Assembly (NCBI GenBank): GCA_020912385.1
Contig: CP087221.1
Coordinates: 1,240,001-1,304,000, forward strand
DNA from: Neofusicoccum parvum
Taxonomy: Eukaryota; Ascomycota; Dothideomycetes; Botryosphaeriales; Botryosphaeriaceae
Length of the DNA stretch: 64,000 nucleotides
Direction: 5' to 3'
Within the stretch, counting starts at the first letter, position 1. Each line of letters opens with the position of its first letter. This document shows, one piece after another, positions 47,031-59,158 of this stretch. The translations under genes and the position numbers were made by a program. The notes beneath the pieces were generated by a model. It saw only the letters and a list, made by a program, of their open reading frames with translations. It was not told where the DNA came from and did no database searches.

Positions 47031-48492
47031 GGCGATGTGGAAGTATTGGTAGGTGAGGGCTAGTTGTGCGCGAGAAGAGGCGCAAGTTGGTAGGTATATT
47101 CAGGTACACCAAACTGCTCCTCAACATACGATCACAGGTCGCAGATTATAGGGCTTCCCGTCCGCTTAGCCGTTACTCAAGCTACGAACCGGCCGATTAG
47201 TACTCAAGTGGGTGATCATTGGGGAATCCCGGTTGTTGTACGTTTTGTTTTGTGTTGTATTGAGCATCGACCCCGTTTTGCCACAAGCGGAACACGCAAA
47301 CTCCACAGCGTGATGAGAACATGGCCGATGAGAAAAGTTTAGGCCTGGAAGTAGTAATGCACGCAAAGACAGGCGTCCAAACAATTCATGTTTTACAGCA
47401 GAAAGTACAATACAGGAGTGAAAAACGACAGTTGGTGCACCGCTGCTACGTCACGCACGCCTCCGCGGCGATTCCGTGAGACAGTCCTCCGTGCATCAAA
47501 GTCTAAGTGCCAGCTCGGCAAGTGTTAGTTGCTTTGTGTATGAGCATCGTGGGCAAGTGTCGGGCTTGAGGCCTCGCCTATATCATAGTCCTCAGAAACA
47601 CCTGTCTGAAATTGATCACTTACTTCATTTTCGTGAAATTGTGACTTCTACAGAATGGCACCGCTCTTGAATGCCACCGAGAAACCATCGCCAACTTCAA
47701 CTCTCAGGTTTTGCTTTTGAACATGCATCCCCATTCCGTTACTCCACAACATGTTGGAACGCCCACGATTGCTTGCTGAGACGGCATGTCCTTGTGATTG
47801 GTATCTGATAGACTCTCTCTCTCCGCCATCTCTCAATTCGCGATCAGCCAGCGAATCGGATCAGGAGCACTCCAAATGCAACCAGCACCACCTCTCCGCG
47901 GAGATGCGCCGTATCTCGTGATCTTCCGCTGCTTCAAACAAGCTTTAGCTCCACTCAGGCAAAGTTTTATACACAGAAGAACTGGCATTGTCAGCTCTGC
48001 AGTACAGCATCTTCGTCTCGGCACTACTCCGTGTTGATGAAAGCTATGGACACACTCGACCCACGCTCTTATCTACGCTTAATTTACCCGGTGTTCGACT
48101 ATGTCAGCAGCGCAGCCATTGCGTGGAGAACCGAAAACCATCGGGTCTCAGAACTTGTCTTCCGCACGGCGTCTCGGGGCCAGCATTCACAACGTGCTTG
48201 CGTTCCATAAAGCCAGAGGAGTTTGGCACTGGACCTCAGCACCCTATTGTCACCAAGCAAGTCAGTGAACAAGAAACTGGACAAAAGAGACCTATTCTCT
48301 TCACATCAGACAACCAAGCACTATCTCCTTTCTGGTGCTCCGATGCTCATGCGCGATGTGCACCAGTGTGGAAGCGGAGCTCAGAGAACGAATGCCAGTA
48401 GTATGAATAAATAAAATCCGATCTACGACGCGGACGTCTACTTCTACAAATATCTAAGTGAAGCTGCCAGATGCTGTGCAAAAAGCCCCTTT
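47031..48492. other. Intergenic between FAD monooxygenase and FAD-linked oxidase
   Basis: 1.46 kb, convergent gene ends. Moderately AT-rich, short frames only. No repeat or RNA gene recognised. Confidence 0.5.
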
Positions 48493-50051
48493 TTAGGGCA
48501 GCGGAATGCTCTGATCATTCGTCGTGAACATACCCAACGGGTCCACCCGCGCCTTGATCTCCTTCATCTTCGGATAGTTATCCGCAAATAGGCGCTCGCT
48601 CCACTCGGCCTCGGTTAGCTCGGTGTCGCGGTAGTTGACGAAGCCGCGGATGGGCACGCCCTCGGCAGACAGCTGGTCGAGGAAGGGCCGGAAGCCGTTC
48701 TGCATGTACTCGATGCCGTCGGTAGGCCAATCGATTAGGGTGGTGGCGAGGCGGCCCTCCCAGCGGATGAGCCACAGGCTGTCGGCGTGCGCGAACGACG
48801 TGTCGGCGTCCTTGACGTCGCGCGAGACGCCGCCCCACAGGTCGAGGAAGCCGAATTTGGTCATGTCGGTGCGGCTGAAGGCGTAGGTCGTGTGCGCATA
48901 CAGGGCGTAGGCGGATTCATACGTCAGGGGCTGGTCGGCGCGGAGGACGATGGCTTGCAGGTACATGTTGCGCGGTGGGTAGGTGTCGGCTGTGAGGTCC
49001 AGGCCCGGCGAGGCGATCACCTCCATGCTCCAGAAGTCCTCGACAAAGGTCTCGATGGTGGCTTCAGCGGGGAGTTTATCCATGAGCGGCTGGATGGTGC
49101 TGTTGAACTCGGTTGGGTCGCCATAAAAGTAGCCGGAACCGGACCACGGAGGTGCGGTCAGCTGCCAGCGGATGGCAAAGGTGTCGGGGGCCTCGGTCAG
49201 AGCGTACTCTTGGATGGCGAGGAGGGCATTGACGCCGGTGTGGATGCTGACGTTGCCGAGGGAAATGGTGAAGTTGGTGACCTGCTGGTGGATGGGCTTC
49301 CAGGTTTTGGTAGTAAGGGAGAGAAGGATGCCGTAAGAAGAGCCGGCGCCCTGAGCAACCCAGAAGAGGTCGGAGTTCTCCGTGCGGGAAGCTCTGACAA
49401 CAGTGCCGTTGTAGAGCATGTACTCAACGCTGTCCAAGTAGTCCATGGGCGTGCCCAAGAAACGAGAGGTGGTGCCGAATCCACCACCAATGGAAGACCC
49501 AGCAAGACCGACCCAGTTCGCACGAACATGGGGAAAGTGACGGCCATGGTTTTCCCACAGCCAGGTGGCGACCGGGCCAACCCTGCTGCCACCGCCGTAC
49601 CTATGCATGGTCAGATAGTGTTTCCAGAACAGGGCAAGCTATCATGGACATACGTCAGGGTCTCGGTAGCCTCGTCGTAGCTGGTGGACTGGAAGTTCTC
49701 CATGTTGATGACAAGGGCGCCGTCATTACCGCCAAGGCCATAAGCTCCGTAGGAGTGGCCGCCGTTGAGGGCGGCAACCTTCAGAGAGAATTTCTCGGCA
49801 CAGGATAGGGCCTGCACGATCTCATCGTTGGTGGTGGGGTGCACCACAGTAACGGGTTTGGGCTGGATGCGCAGCTGCCAAGCAGAAGTCTCATTGGCCC
49901 AGGTAGATTCACCGTCAAATGTGGCCTCAATCTGTCCGAGGCATTGTTCGATGGTCGAGTTCTGAGCTGCGGCGAGCGCGGTCGACGAAGTAAAAACGAG
50001 AGACTGAACCAGCAGCTTCTTAAGGCTACCAAAAGAATGGGATGAGTTCAT
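48493..50051 (-). CDS. Secreted FAD-linked oxidase, berberine-bridge/glucooligosaccharide oxidase-like (AA7)
   Basis: Flavin oxidase of the vanillyl-alcohol-oxidase fold, oxidising sugars, alcohols or secondary metabolites outside the cell. Exons 50051-49654 and 49600-48493, with a 53-bp intron, give 501 residues. A signal peptide (LVFTSSTALAAAQ) is present. The FAD domain contains PTTNDEIVQAL and GGHSYGAYGLGG, whose histidine is the usual covalent flavin site. The second site, usually a cysteine before GGHxxxGGFG, reads NWVGLAGSSIGGGFG here, so attachment is probably through histidine only. The C-terminal berberine-bridge segment ends YPKMKEIKARVDPLGMF, with the usual NYP-x-KVDP-like pattern. 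Substrate unknown. Confidence 0.92.
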
Positions 50052-52646
50052 GACGGAAACCTAGCGAACTAAAAGCGAGTGTGTGAGTGTGTTGAGGGTG
50101 GCTAGTCTACAACTGCCGGCGGCAATTGTGGGTTGTAGCGTCTCTTTAAAGCAAAGGGGAGTCTCGGTTGTTCTTGGTCGCAGAGAGGCATCCGCACAAT
50201 GATTCATCCGGCGTGGCGTGCATTATTCGAGCAAGTTCGGAGCTCCTTGTTCACAATACTTGGCAGGAGTGCAGGCGACGAACAAGAGAGATACTCGCCG
50301 GGGTGCTTGGCTGCAATGCGCATGTTTTGCATTGGTATTCCTTTCGTCCCTTCTCCTTTCAGCGAACTTGCTGATCCGGAAATCCGTCGCAGTAGAGTTT
50401 GTCTCACCAAGTCCGGCAGGCAGGATGGCTTTTGTATAGGTGAGAGAATGGTACTCATGATGGCATCTCGCCTTGTGACGAGGCCGCTCTGACCGGCTTG
50501 GCTCAGACCCTAGTAGATGTCCTGTGACAGGTTAAAATGAACGTGCGCACTAACTGTTAAGATGAAGGAAACAGGCGGGCCGACATCTGCTGATGCGTTA
50601 CTTCCCGCTGCGGTGGCGGTGTTTCTCATCCAAGCGGACTTGAAGCAATTTTCCACCAGACAGAGCAGGCCTGATTGACTTAGTCGTGTGAGAAGAGGGA
50701 TACAGGAACCGACTGGGAGCAGAAGCGAGAAGGCGTCATCGAGGCCTCGGGGGGCGCGGAGGTTCCGCGGCCACCCGCCCTGTTCGTATCTGGTACAGTC
50801 CAGGCGTCCGTCCACGTAGCCTCCTTTAGGAGACGCGTTGTGTCGCGACCGCTGACGACTGCACCGCAGGACCCAGCATCTCAGCGAAAAACACAGAGTT
50901 TGGCACCGCCTGGTGGTATCTTTGCAGGAGAATTGTCTGCGGGGTCTGACCGCGGATGTCGTACTCGGACTCGTACTTCAGGCCGTCTCAGTGGACACGC
51001 TGGCTAGGCGTGAGGTATAAAGCAAGCCACGCCGCATGCTGCTCCCTCGCCCGGTTCTGCACTACTATCAGTCCTGACAGCCCTACTCGCCTGGCAGCTC
51101 CGGGCGACCGTGGCCGAGGACCAGGAGCTCGCCACCACCGCGATCGAGAACCCGGGCTCAGGGGGGAGGAGCAAATCGCAGGCGACTGCGGCTCGATTCA
51201 GTGACACCGTCAGTCGTAGGGCCCGACTCGTTGCACACCAGGAAGCATCTGGCAGCCTTGTCGAAACACCGAGCTTGGCGCCAAGCGACAGCCCGACGAT
51301 GCGACCAACAGACCCGGCCCCCCCTCTCTCAGTCCTCACAATTCCTCCGCATGACCTTCTCGTGTGAGCCAGCAGAGCGACTGCCGTCATACGTGATTGC
51401 TGGCGAATTCGCGGGATTCCTTTCAACGAGCGTTGCTTGCGCTTCGACTGCAGCAGGCTTTCGGCTGCCGACTCGGACAGGCTGGTGATTGTTGGGAGAT
51501 GGAATGCCGGCCCTTTGCAGAGCCAGAGCCAAGCCGTTGCCAGAGCGCAGCTCCGCAAAGGCGCACGCTCAAGGGATGCTCGCTGGTGGCACGGGCTCTT
51601 GAGATAGGCTTGCGAAGAGATGGAGTAGAAGCGGGCGGTCGCGTGAAGGTGAAGAGGAGAGAGACCGGCGTTCGGGGCGGAGACGCGACGCGCCGGCACA
51701 TGACGTCAGCGCGTTTCTTTCCACCCCCACGTCTTCAGTCGTCCTCTCGCGCTTGAGAAACTACCGTTGCCAATTCCTGTCCATGGTCGGGTTTTCTTCT
51801 CGCTGGACCTGGAATGCGGTTTCCCTCATGAATGAGCTGATACTCCAACGCCATGCGAGCCAGCGGGCGGCACTGATAGTCAGACAGTCAGAGATCTCGA
51901 TGAAAAGAAAAGAGCATCGTGATGGTGTATACGGCTTCGCCCGATTGTTACAGCTTGAACTGGTTCCGAGATTGGCTTGAGAAGTTTCATTGCGTCGACA
52001 TTGACAAACACCAAATGGCGAACGTCACTGGCGTTTCGGAGGCCCAAGTGTTCGCGCGAAAACGCCAGTAACCTCGCTTCCTGATGGTTCAATCTCTGGA
52101 CATGTCTGTCTTGTCGGTTCAGCCTCTGGGCCATGGCCGAGGTGAGGATAGCCAGGAGAGTGTGGAGTTGGGCTTTGATTGTGGGAAAACTTTTGATTTT
52201 TGTGCCAACACACTGGTTTTACGGCTGAAATGACTTCCACAGGCATGGTGATTATGGTTATGTAGCAAGGAAATATTGGTGAATGATGGGTACTTGGAAG
52301 ATCCCGAGAGCATTCTGCACGTTTTTGTGGTCCTGATAGGAGAGAACGAACGACATCGATGAAGAAGACACGCCAGCTCCCAACCTCTCTCTACGCGGTG
52401 GCTTTCGCCATTGAAGCGGAAATGAAACACCGCAAACAAAACCACTGATGATGGAAATGCACTTAGGATTGCTCCAGTATGATTGTACTTGAACGAGCCC
52501 CAAACAGAATTATGAACGGCAATATAGGGGTTCGTCAGGCGTAAGCTGATGCCTTGGTAGGCACTGCTATGAGCCGGTACGTGTGGCAGCGTAGAACATT
52601 CGTAAGCACTAGCTGATGGAAGTGTCCCAGATACGTGGTCCTACGC
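50052..52646. other. 2.6-kb region without supported genes
   Basis: Contains the promoter of the FAD-linked oxidase and the 3' flank of the Zn2Cys6 gene. Frames up to 231 codons around 51.0-51.7 kb occur on both strands with unpatterned composition. I see no repeat array or RNA gene. Confidence 0.5.
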
Positions 52647-53434
52647 CTACGCTCGACGAGTTCCAGGCGTTGCGTAATTGCGAGATTGTGAAGTTGTTGT
52701 GGCGGTGGAGTTCTGAGGCATTCCAGATGATCCCTCAGATGCCGCGGAGTGGTTCCTTGAAGGAGGCGCTTCGACTAGGGGAGGAGGGAAGCGTGGTGGC
52801 CAGACTGGCGGGTTGATCGATCCTCCGTTTGCTGGGTTCGGGGGTGGGGGGAGCAGCGCATACCCAGAAGAGTGAGGATCTCCTGAGGTTTGGTGACCTT
52901 GATGGGTGCCACGAGCCACTTGAGGGAGGCCGTTGTAAGCCGTGGGAGGGATGTTCGAGTAGGGATTCTCCAACCCGCTGTAAGCATCACGTGAGAGCCA
53001 GGGTTGGCCATGTCCGCCAAGATGAGCCCAAGCGTGGTTGCATGGGTTGGAGGCATCGTGTTGGACCTGATCCCTGGGAGTCCAGGTGTAGGATTCCGGC
53101 GTGTGTTCCAGGGTGCCTATCTAGAAAGCTGATGAGAAACAAGCCTTGGATCATGGTTTTTCGGTGGCAGATCGCCGGCCTTACCCTCATGAAAACGCAT
53201 TCGACCCCGAAAAATCGGCAATTGCGGCAGAAGCCAGAGGCGTCCCTGTCCTGGCACCTGATTTTGCGTTTCCTGCAATGAAGGCACTGCAAGAGCGATC
53301 TTGTCAGAAGTCTCCCTGGGAGCATTGACCCGGGATCGATCGATTCCGAGCAGACCAGATATGGGCGCACTAACCGCGATAGATGCACGACTGCGCGGAC
53401 TCTCTTCACTGTAGCCTCGCTGCGCCTGATGCAT
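52647..53434 (-). CDS. Small Zn2Cys6 (fungal-type) transcription factor
   Basis: DNA-binding regulator of the Gal4-type class. Exons 53434-53375, 53286-53185 and 53120-52647 give 211 residues. Splicing the 88-bp intron (donor GTTAGT, acceptor CTCTTGCAG) joins MHQAQRGYSEESPRSRASIA directly to the zinc cluster CLHCRKRKIRC...CRNCRFFGVEC, with cysteine spacing C-x2-C-x6-C-x8-C-x2-C-x6-C. The second intron (64 bp) leads to a Pro/Ser/Asn-rich tail (ENPYSNIPPTAYNG onward). There is no fungal-specific middle homology domain, so it is much shorter than most members. It may be a compact regulator or a remnant of a larger gene. It lies between a FAD oxidase and an alcohol dehydrogenase but each is several kilobases away or nearly so. 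Confidence 0.75.
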
Positions 53435-53594
53435 GGTTTAGGCGAAAATGGTTTCAAGTTGAGAGCCACGAATCAACGTGCAAGAATTCTTAAGGAGGGT
53501 AGAATGCAGCTTTGAGATCGGGTCTGGAAAGGGGGGGAGAAGAACGGAGTAGGACCAATTCAGCACACAGCATTATATAACTGCGGAGATTTAC

Positions 53595-54092
53595 TCAAGT
53601 TAATGTTTTTCTTGCGTTTAATGCGGCTACGTCTGCTGCGAAGGTCCATGCTGGAATGACTTCGTCATTCGAGTTTGCTAACGCAGTTTGTTTAGATGTA
53701 GGTGCCAGGATCACGATCGTACCAGAGGCTGATACGATGATCCAAAGCCATTTCGGGTGTTGAAGTATCACTGTAGGCTGCATTCAAAGATTGCTGGAAC
53801 GGATGCCTGCCGGCGGTGAGGCTGGAAGGAGGGGGCGGCAGCTCACTTCGGGATCTTTGTGGATAGCAGCAGCCCTTGTAGCCTTGGAGGTTGTGTTAGA
53901 TACGCGGTAGAAGGATGCCAGGGCTTGATCGTGCTGACGAACGAAGCGGTCGCCCATAGAGGCTTCTAAATAAGTTGTAATCTTCACAGATTCTTGAAGA
54001 TTCCTGTCCAGTCCAGTGGTTATTCGAGAAATCGCCATGAACAAGCGCTTACAGAAGTAGGGGCAGCTCTCGATGATCGTGGTAGAATACAT
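53595..54092 (-). other. Possible small spliced gene or remnant
   Basis: A 102-codon frame (54092-53784) begins MYSTTIIESCPYFCKRLF and has a protein-like amphipathic middle (SRITTGLDRNLQESVKI). A GTGAGC donor follows AAIHKDPE near 53848. Downstream, an adjacent frame (53783-53595) holds a short hydrophobic segment (WLWIIVSASGTIVILA). The two could be exons of one small membrane-associated protein, but the acceptor is ambiguous. No family recognised. Confidence 0.25.
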
Positions 54093-56272
54093 ATCATATG
54101 ATACGAGAGTTGCAGATAGTGCTACAGTTGCACAGCCGTGCCCAGAGCCACGAGTCCTTGAGCGCTACTGCACTGCACGGCCTGCCGGCCGCCATAAGCT
54201 GTACAACGCGAGAAGATCCAGCCGAAGATGTTCGGAGGCAGCGCACCTTCTAATGGGCGTGTTTCGAAGGTGGGGCCTGGTATCTGGATGGATCTGGAGA
54301 CGATGCGTCTTGTGGGGCGGAAAGAGTGTGTGGTAATCCCCTCGACGAGCCGTCACATGAACATCGCAGCGGCAGAGCCCGAGCGGAGAATTGTGCTTTG
54401 CAGGAAGTTGTTGAGAGCGGGCCAGTCCGCATTGGGCCTTATGCGTGGCCTTGGCCGGAACAGTCTCGACCGGAGCATGCTCAGAAGCTGCTTCAGTGCT
54501 GACGGCTTCAAGGGATGGTATGAGGGAGCAGGCCGGTTTTGAAGCGCTTGGTAATGCTCCTAAAAGAAGTCCGATCTGGTTGTTTTGACAAGAAAGGGAA
54601 TGGCTTCGTAGCACAAGGGCAACAGCATCCCTGCCGAACTTTGCGCCACGGGCAGGTGCGGGAAATAGGTTGCTCCCGTCGCATAGCGGCATCATGTCAT
54701 CACGGCTCAGCCAGAGCAGCAACTGGCAGATGCAGCCGTGACAGGGGTGGTGGTCGTCCTAGCGGCAGAATAGCGACACGGGTGGACCTTGGTCCCCGTC
54801 TCCTCCCAGACCGCTCACATTTGTGACGCTCATGTGCGCAGATGCAAGGACGCGTGCTGACAAGCGCGAGTGGACAAGTCCAGGGTGGCCCAGTGCACAT
54901 ACAAAAATAGGCGGTTCCCGACACTGTCGGGGCGCTGTATGTTGGGAAATTGCCGACCCGGCAGGCGTTGACCGGAGGAATACCGCAGCCCAGCGAGGCA
55001 ACAAAGCCAGTCTTCTTCGCGAGCTCGCGGACCTGACTGGCCTAGCCTCCACCGCCGAAACGCAAACGTGTGACACCAGCTAGAAATGCAGAGGGGAGGT
55101 TCACCCTGGCAATAAGCAGCTTGCGCAGAGAAGCTCCTTCATAATTACCATACTCTGGAGACATCCACCTTGCATGCAGGACGCTGTGACGGATGTTTCG
55201 GCCTCGACACCGCTTTCTGACAATCGTAGGCTATCACTGCGCTTCGATGCTCCCGAACGGTGGTTGGTGACGCACGTGATGCAGATGTGATGAAGCCGGC
55301 TCCTGCCTTGCCCAATATGCAGAGGCCCTCGGCATCAGATGGTCAGCGCGAAGACTATGCGGCCTTGAGAAGGGTCTGACCGAGATAGCTCCTGTGGAAT
55401 GACAGGTCGGATCCGCCGGGATTTGTTTTTTGGCAGCCAGTCGGCTGCTGTCACACAGGAAAAAGCAACTTCGCGCTAGCCCCCGAGCGATGAACACCTC
55501 TCCTTCTCCTGAGCAGTGCCAGGACGAAGGGTTTGGGGCGCAGAAGCAAGCTTGTGGAATGGGAGTAAGTCTTTCATCGCGGCACGGCTATGAGTGATGA
55601 GCCAATAATGGCAATGAGCTCTGCAGGCAACCCGTGACCAATTGTCACACTCCAGACGATTCCGATGGCACTCAGGCGCGCAGTAGTAGCCCTACGCCGT
55701 GTAGGTCAGCAGTGGGAGGGAAACCTTATCTCGGCGGACTGGGCACCCCGGCACGTGGTAAACAAGGGCAGGTTCTGCGCGGGCCGCACGTCGCCAACGG
55801 ATGGCGCCACAGTGAAGTATGCGGCTGTGAGATGCGAGAGCCGAGCGACAAGCGCAGCGGCGCGTTGAGCAGCTTGAGATGGCGCGCCAAACGACGGCTT
55901 CACTTCGTGTCGACCGTCAGAAGAGAGCGCACAGGGCGCGGCGAGACGTGGAATCGCGAGTGGGGGCGTGCGTGAGCGAGATAGCCTTGTGGCGTTCCGA
56001 GTCATGGCGGGCGGCCGGTAGAGAGAGTCGACGCGTTGAGAGTGGAGCGCGACGCGGTGTTGGTGGGGAAGGAGGCGGCGAGGGGGACGCCAAGGCGGCA
56101 GCAAGCGGACCGGCAGAGCGAATGTGGGGTCTGCGGCGACAGTTGCTTTCTGGCTTCCACCTTGCCCCTCGATGGCCGCCGCGACGACTGACTCCCAACG
56201 TCTCCGCCATCCATCGCACTCTGCTGCGCCGCCGGCTGCCGCGCCCGGCAACTCAAATCGCCCCAGACCATC

Positions 56273-56308
56273 CCCACAGAGCCCACAGAGCCCACAGAGC
56301 CCACAAAG
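56273..56308. repeat. 9-bp tandem repeat CCCACAGAG, four copies
   Basis: Three exact units and a fourth with one change, about 420 bp upstream of the alcohol dehydrogenase start. Short minisatellite. Confidence 0.9.
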
Positions 56309-56725
56309 CTTCGCCCGCCTGGGGCCACTCAATTTCGCCGGTCATGCCTCCGCTCGCGCTGGCCGCCTGTCCGTCGTGCGCCATCGCCTCAGCCCAAGAG
56401 GCATAATAACCACAACACTGCGCTAGAGTATCCAGCGACGACCTCGGGTGCCCACGGCTAATCCTCAACTACCGAGCCCTGCCTATGCTTTTCCTACGCT
56501 CCCATTTGCCTTTAAAACATCGCGAAGCCGTCTGCCCGTCGCTCGTCACTCTTGCGCCGCCTCATACCCCCATCTCTGCTCCATAGCACGGGCTCCTCCA
56601 CTGTTCCGGTTTCGTTTCCACCTCGGGCGCATCAACGCCACACACCTCAAAGCATACCTGTGCCCCGGCCGAGTGAAGCCGCGTGAAACGCAGAGAGCCA
56701 TCACTGAACCCACGTCGTTCGCAAC

Positions 56726-57922
56726 ATGACCGTCACGCAGAATGGTCTCCCAGCTCATCACCGCGCCGCGGTCATCGTGGTACGGGATTGCCGAGCACGC
56801 CGAGACCGAGCCCCGGCAGGACACTGACAAGACATGCACCGCTACAGAAACATGGCCCCGAGCCGCAGTTCGAAGTGCAAGAGCTCCCGCTGCCCGAGCC
56901 CGGCCCCAACGACGTGCTCGTCCGCCTCTCTGCTTCCGGTGTGTGCGGCACCGACTTTGCCCTAGCCTCAGGAGAGCTCGGGCCGACGCGCCCAATTCTG
57001 GGCCACGAAGGAATCGGCCGCGTGGTCAAGCTGGGATCCTCTCTGTCCGAGGCGCAGGTCCGCCTTGGACAGCGCGTGGGCGTTGCTTGGTTGCGCGACA
57101 TTTGCGGGGACTGCGCCATGTGCCTTCACGAGAACGGAGAGACGCGCTGCTACGCCGCGGTGCAGTCCGGCCGCAAGGTTGACGGCACCTTCGCCGAGCA
57201 CACGGTGGTGCCGTTCCGCTACTTGATGAAGCTGCCCGAGAAACTGTCCGACGAGCAGCTTGCTCCGATCCTGTGCGGCGGCCTGACCATCTACAAGGCC
57301 CTCAAAATCTGCGGCGCTACTCCAGGCACGTCCGTCGCGATCCCCGGGGCTGGTGGCGGTGTTGGCGCGCTTGGGATCCAGTATGCGAAGGCCATGGGAT
57401 TCCATGTCATTGCGGTGGACGCCGGAGAGCAGAAGAGGGAGTTTTGCTTGGATCTGGGCGCGGAGGCGTATGTCGATGTTACGAAGGTGCCGGACGCGGC
57501 AGCGGCTGTGAAGGAGGCGACCGAGGGGCGCGGGGTGACAGCGGTTCTCGTAACAGCGGGGAGCGGCGCTGCATATCAATCATCGCTCGGCATGTTGGCG
57601 CCGTTCGGCACCTTGGTATGCATTGGCATTCCCCCGCCCAGCCAGACGATGAACTTTCACCCGCTCAGCTTCATCGACCATGGCGTCCGCATTATTGGGT
57701 CCGCGGTGGGTACGCGAGGTGACGTGCTGGAGGCGCTGCAGTTTGTGGAACGTGAACAGGTCACCCCCATAGTGCAGACGGCCAAGCTGGAGGACTTGAC
57801 TGAGATTGCCAAGAAGAGCGCGTCCGGACTGGTGGGTGGCGGCCTGCCCCTAAGCGTTCTTGTCTCGGCTGCAGCTGACGATCCGCGTACAGGTGACGGG
57901 CAAATATGTGATCACGATGTAG
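56726..57922 (+). CDS. Zinc-dependent alcohol dehydrogenase (MDR superfamily)
   Basis: NAD(P)-dependent oxidation of alcohols or reduction of aldehydes in the cytosol. Exons 56726-56779, 56848-57831 and 57893-57922 give 355 residues. Intron 1 (68 bp) joins HHRAAVIV to KHGPEPQFEVQELPLPEPG; intron 2 (61 bp) adds the correct end VTGKYVITM, since reading through gives an unrelated tail. Catalytic zinc ligands lie in SGVCGTDF and GHEGIGRVV, and the structural zinc cysteines in CGDCAMCLHENGETRC. The nucleotide fold is GAGGGVGALGIQYAKAMG, followed by VDAGEQK. The sequence is closest in pattern to fungal ADH1-type tetrameric enzymes. The substrate is not resolvable. Confidence 0.93.
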
Positions 57923-59158
57923 ACACGTCCGCGAGACATCAAAGCCGTTTGACGAGCGCTTGGCGCAGGACCCTTTTGCCTCTCGGTGACATCGATGCGA
58001 CAGGACATGATGGCGGCGAGGCTGATTTCAGTCGGCTCGAATTGCGCCTTGCGATGAGGGTTCAGCGCTTCGCCGTGGGCTTGCGTGTCTGGAGTGGGCC
58101 CTGGCAGCGCTCTGGGCGGTGGTGAGCAGGCGCGCGTGACAAATGGTGCGTCCAGGAGCACGCATCTCGTCCGATTTCAAATGCCTTGGGAGCACCGAGA
58201 CACTGGGCGGCCGGTTCGACGTGGAGTTGGCGGTTGTGGCGAGCGCGTCGACGCCCCACCGGCGTGCAGCAGAAGCACCCGGGGAAGCCTTGGCGGCGTC
58301 TCACATAACGGCGATCGCTGGCGGCGCAGGGAACCCCGCAGGACACAAACTTTGCAAACCGCCGGGGCGGGTCTTGGCAGCGCGACGGGCGCTGCGGGAG
58401 GGCGGGCGCTGGTCGGGCGGGGGCCGCGTACGTCCTCGTAGCAGGGCCTGCCGCTCAAGCCTCGCAGCAGCAGCGCCAAGCTCGGCGCCGGCGCGTGCGT
58501 CAATGCGACGGCGGTCGGATCGCGCCTCCTCCGCCGGCCGCCCCGCGCCAGCGTCGCCAGGCGCCCGCTGCCGTGCTTCCATGCAGATGCTGTTGTGGGA
58601 ACAGTGACAGCCAAGAAGGGAGCGCCGCACCGGGCCCCGTCTCAAGCCGTCCTAGGCCCGCGCACCAACCGGGCCTAGTCCCTACCGATCGGCTCTGTCT
58701 GCGGCGCTGCATGTCGACAGCCAGCCACCCTTGCCCGAAGCAGAAGCTTGCCTCTACACACGCCAGCACAGTCCACCTTCGTCCCGCAGCCCCTACGGCT
58801 TCTGCTGCACTCCGCACACGCTCTCTGTCACGGCAATCCTTGGTGCCCACCACGGCCGCGATAGTCGATCAGCAATATAGGCTCGGGACGTGGTTTGGCA
58901 ATGCTCTTAAAGCAAACGCATCACTCCACGGACCTGAACGCTCCCTTTCGGATGCACCACTCCCGGCTGAGTTGACCTGCACCCTCCCTTCCCTTCGACC
59001 CTTTTTCTTCTTGCCTTCCGCCTAATGGTAGCCTGCTTCTGCCCCTTTTGATCTTTCCCCCTTCCCGCTCCTTCGTTGTACCACCAGCAGCTGGTGCTGC
59101 TCTTTTCGCCTGCGCACCCTAACACCCACGGCCTGGAGCCTAATACCGTTCTTTCAAC
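57923..59158. other. Intergenic between alcohol dehydrogenase and ZIP transporter
   Basis: 1.24 kb including the ZIP gene's 5' leader, C/T-rich from about 58960. GC-rich frames near 58150-58620 are open on both strands without motifs. Nothing else seen. Confidence 0.5.

Larger units (their letters stand above)
53435..56725. other. 3.3-kb region with no confident gene
   Basis: Holds the promoter of the Zn2Cys6 gene and that of the alcohol dehydrogenase. Possible coding fragments on the minus strand are listed separately. A 9-bp tandem repeat lies at 56273-56308. The part 55660-56430 is GC-rich and open in most frames by composition. Confidence 0.45.

Noticed and set aside
51004..51699. 231-codon minus-strand ORF
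   Set aside because: No motif, overlapping open frames on the other strand, no splice-supported extension.
41537..57922. Biosynthetic gene cluster
   Set aside because: No PKS, NRPS, terpene synthase, DMAT synthase or RiPP precursor is visible; the redox genes are too far apart to claim a cluster.
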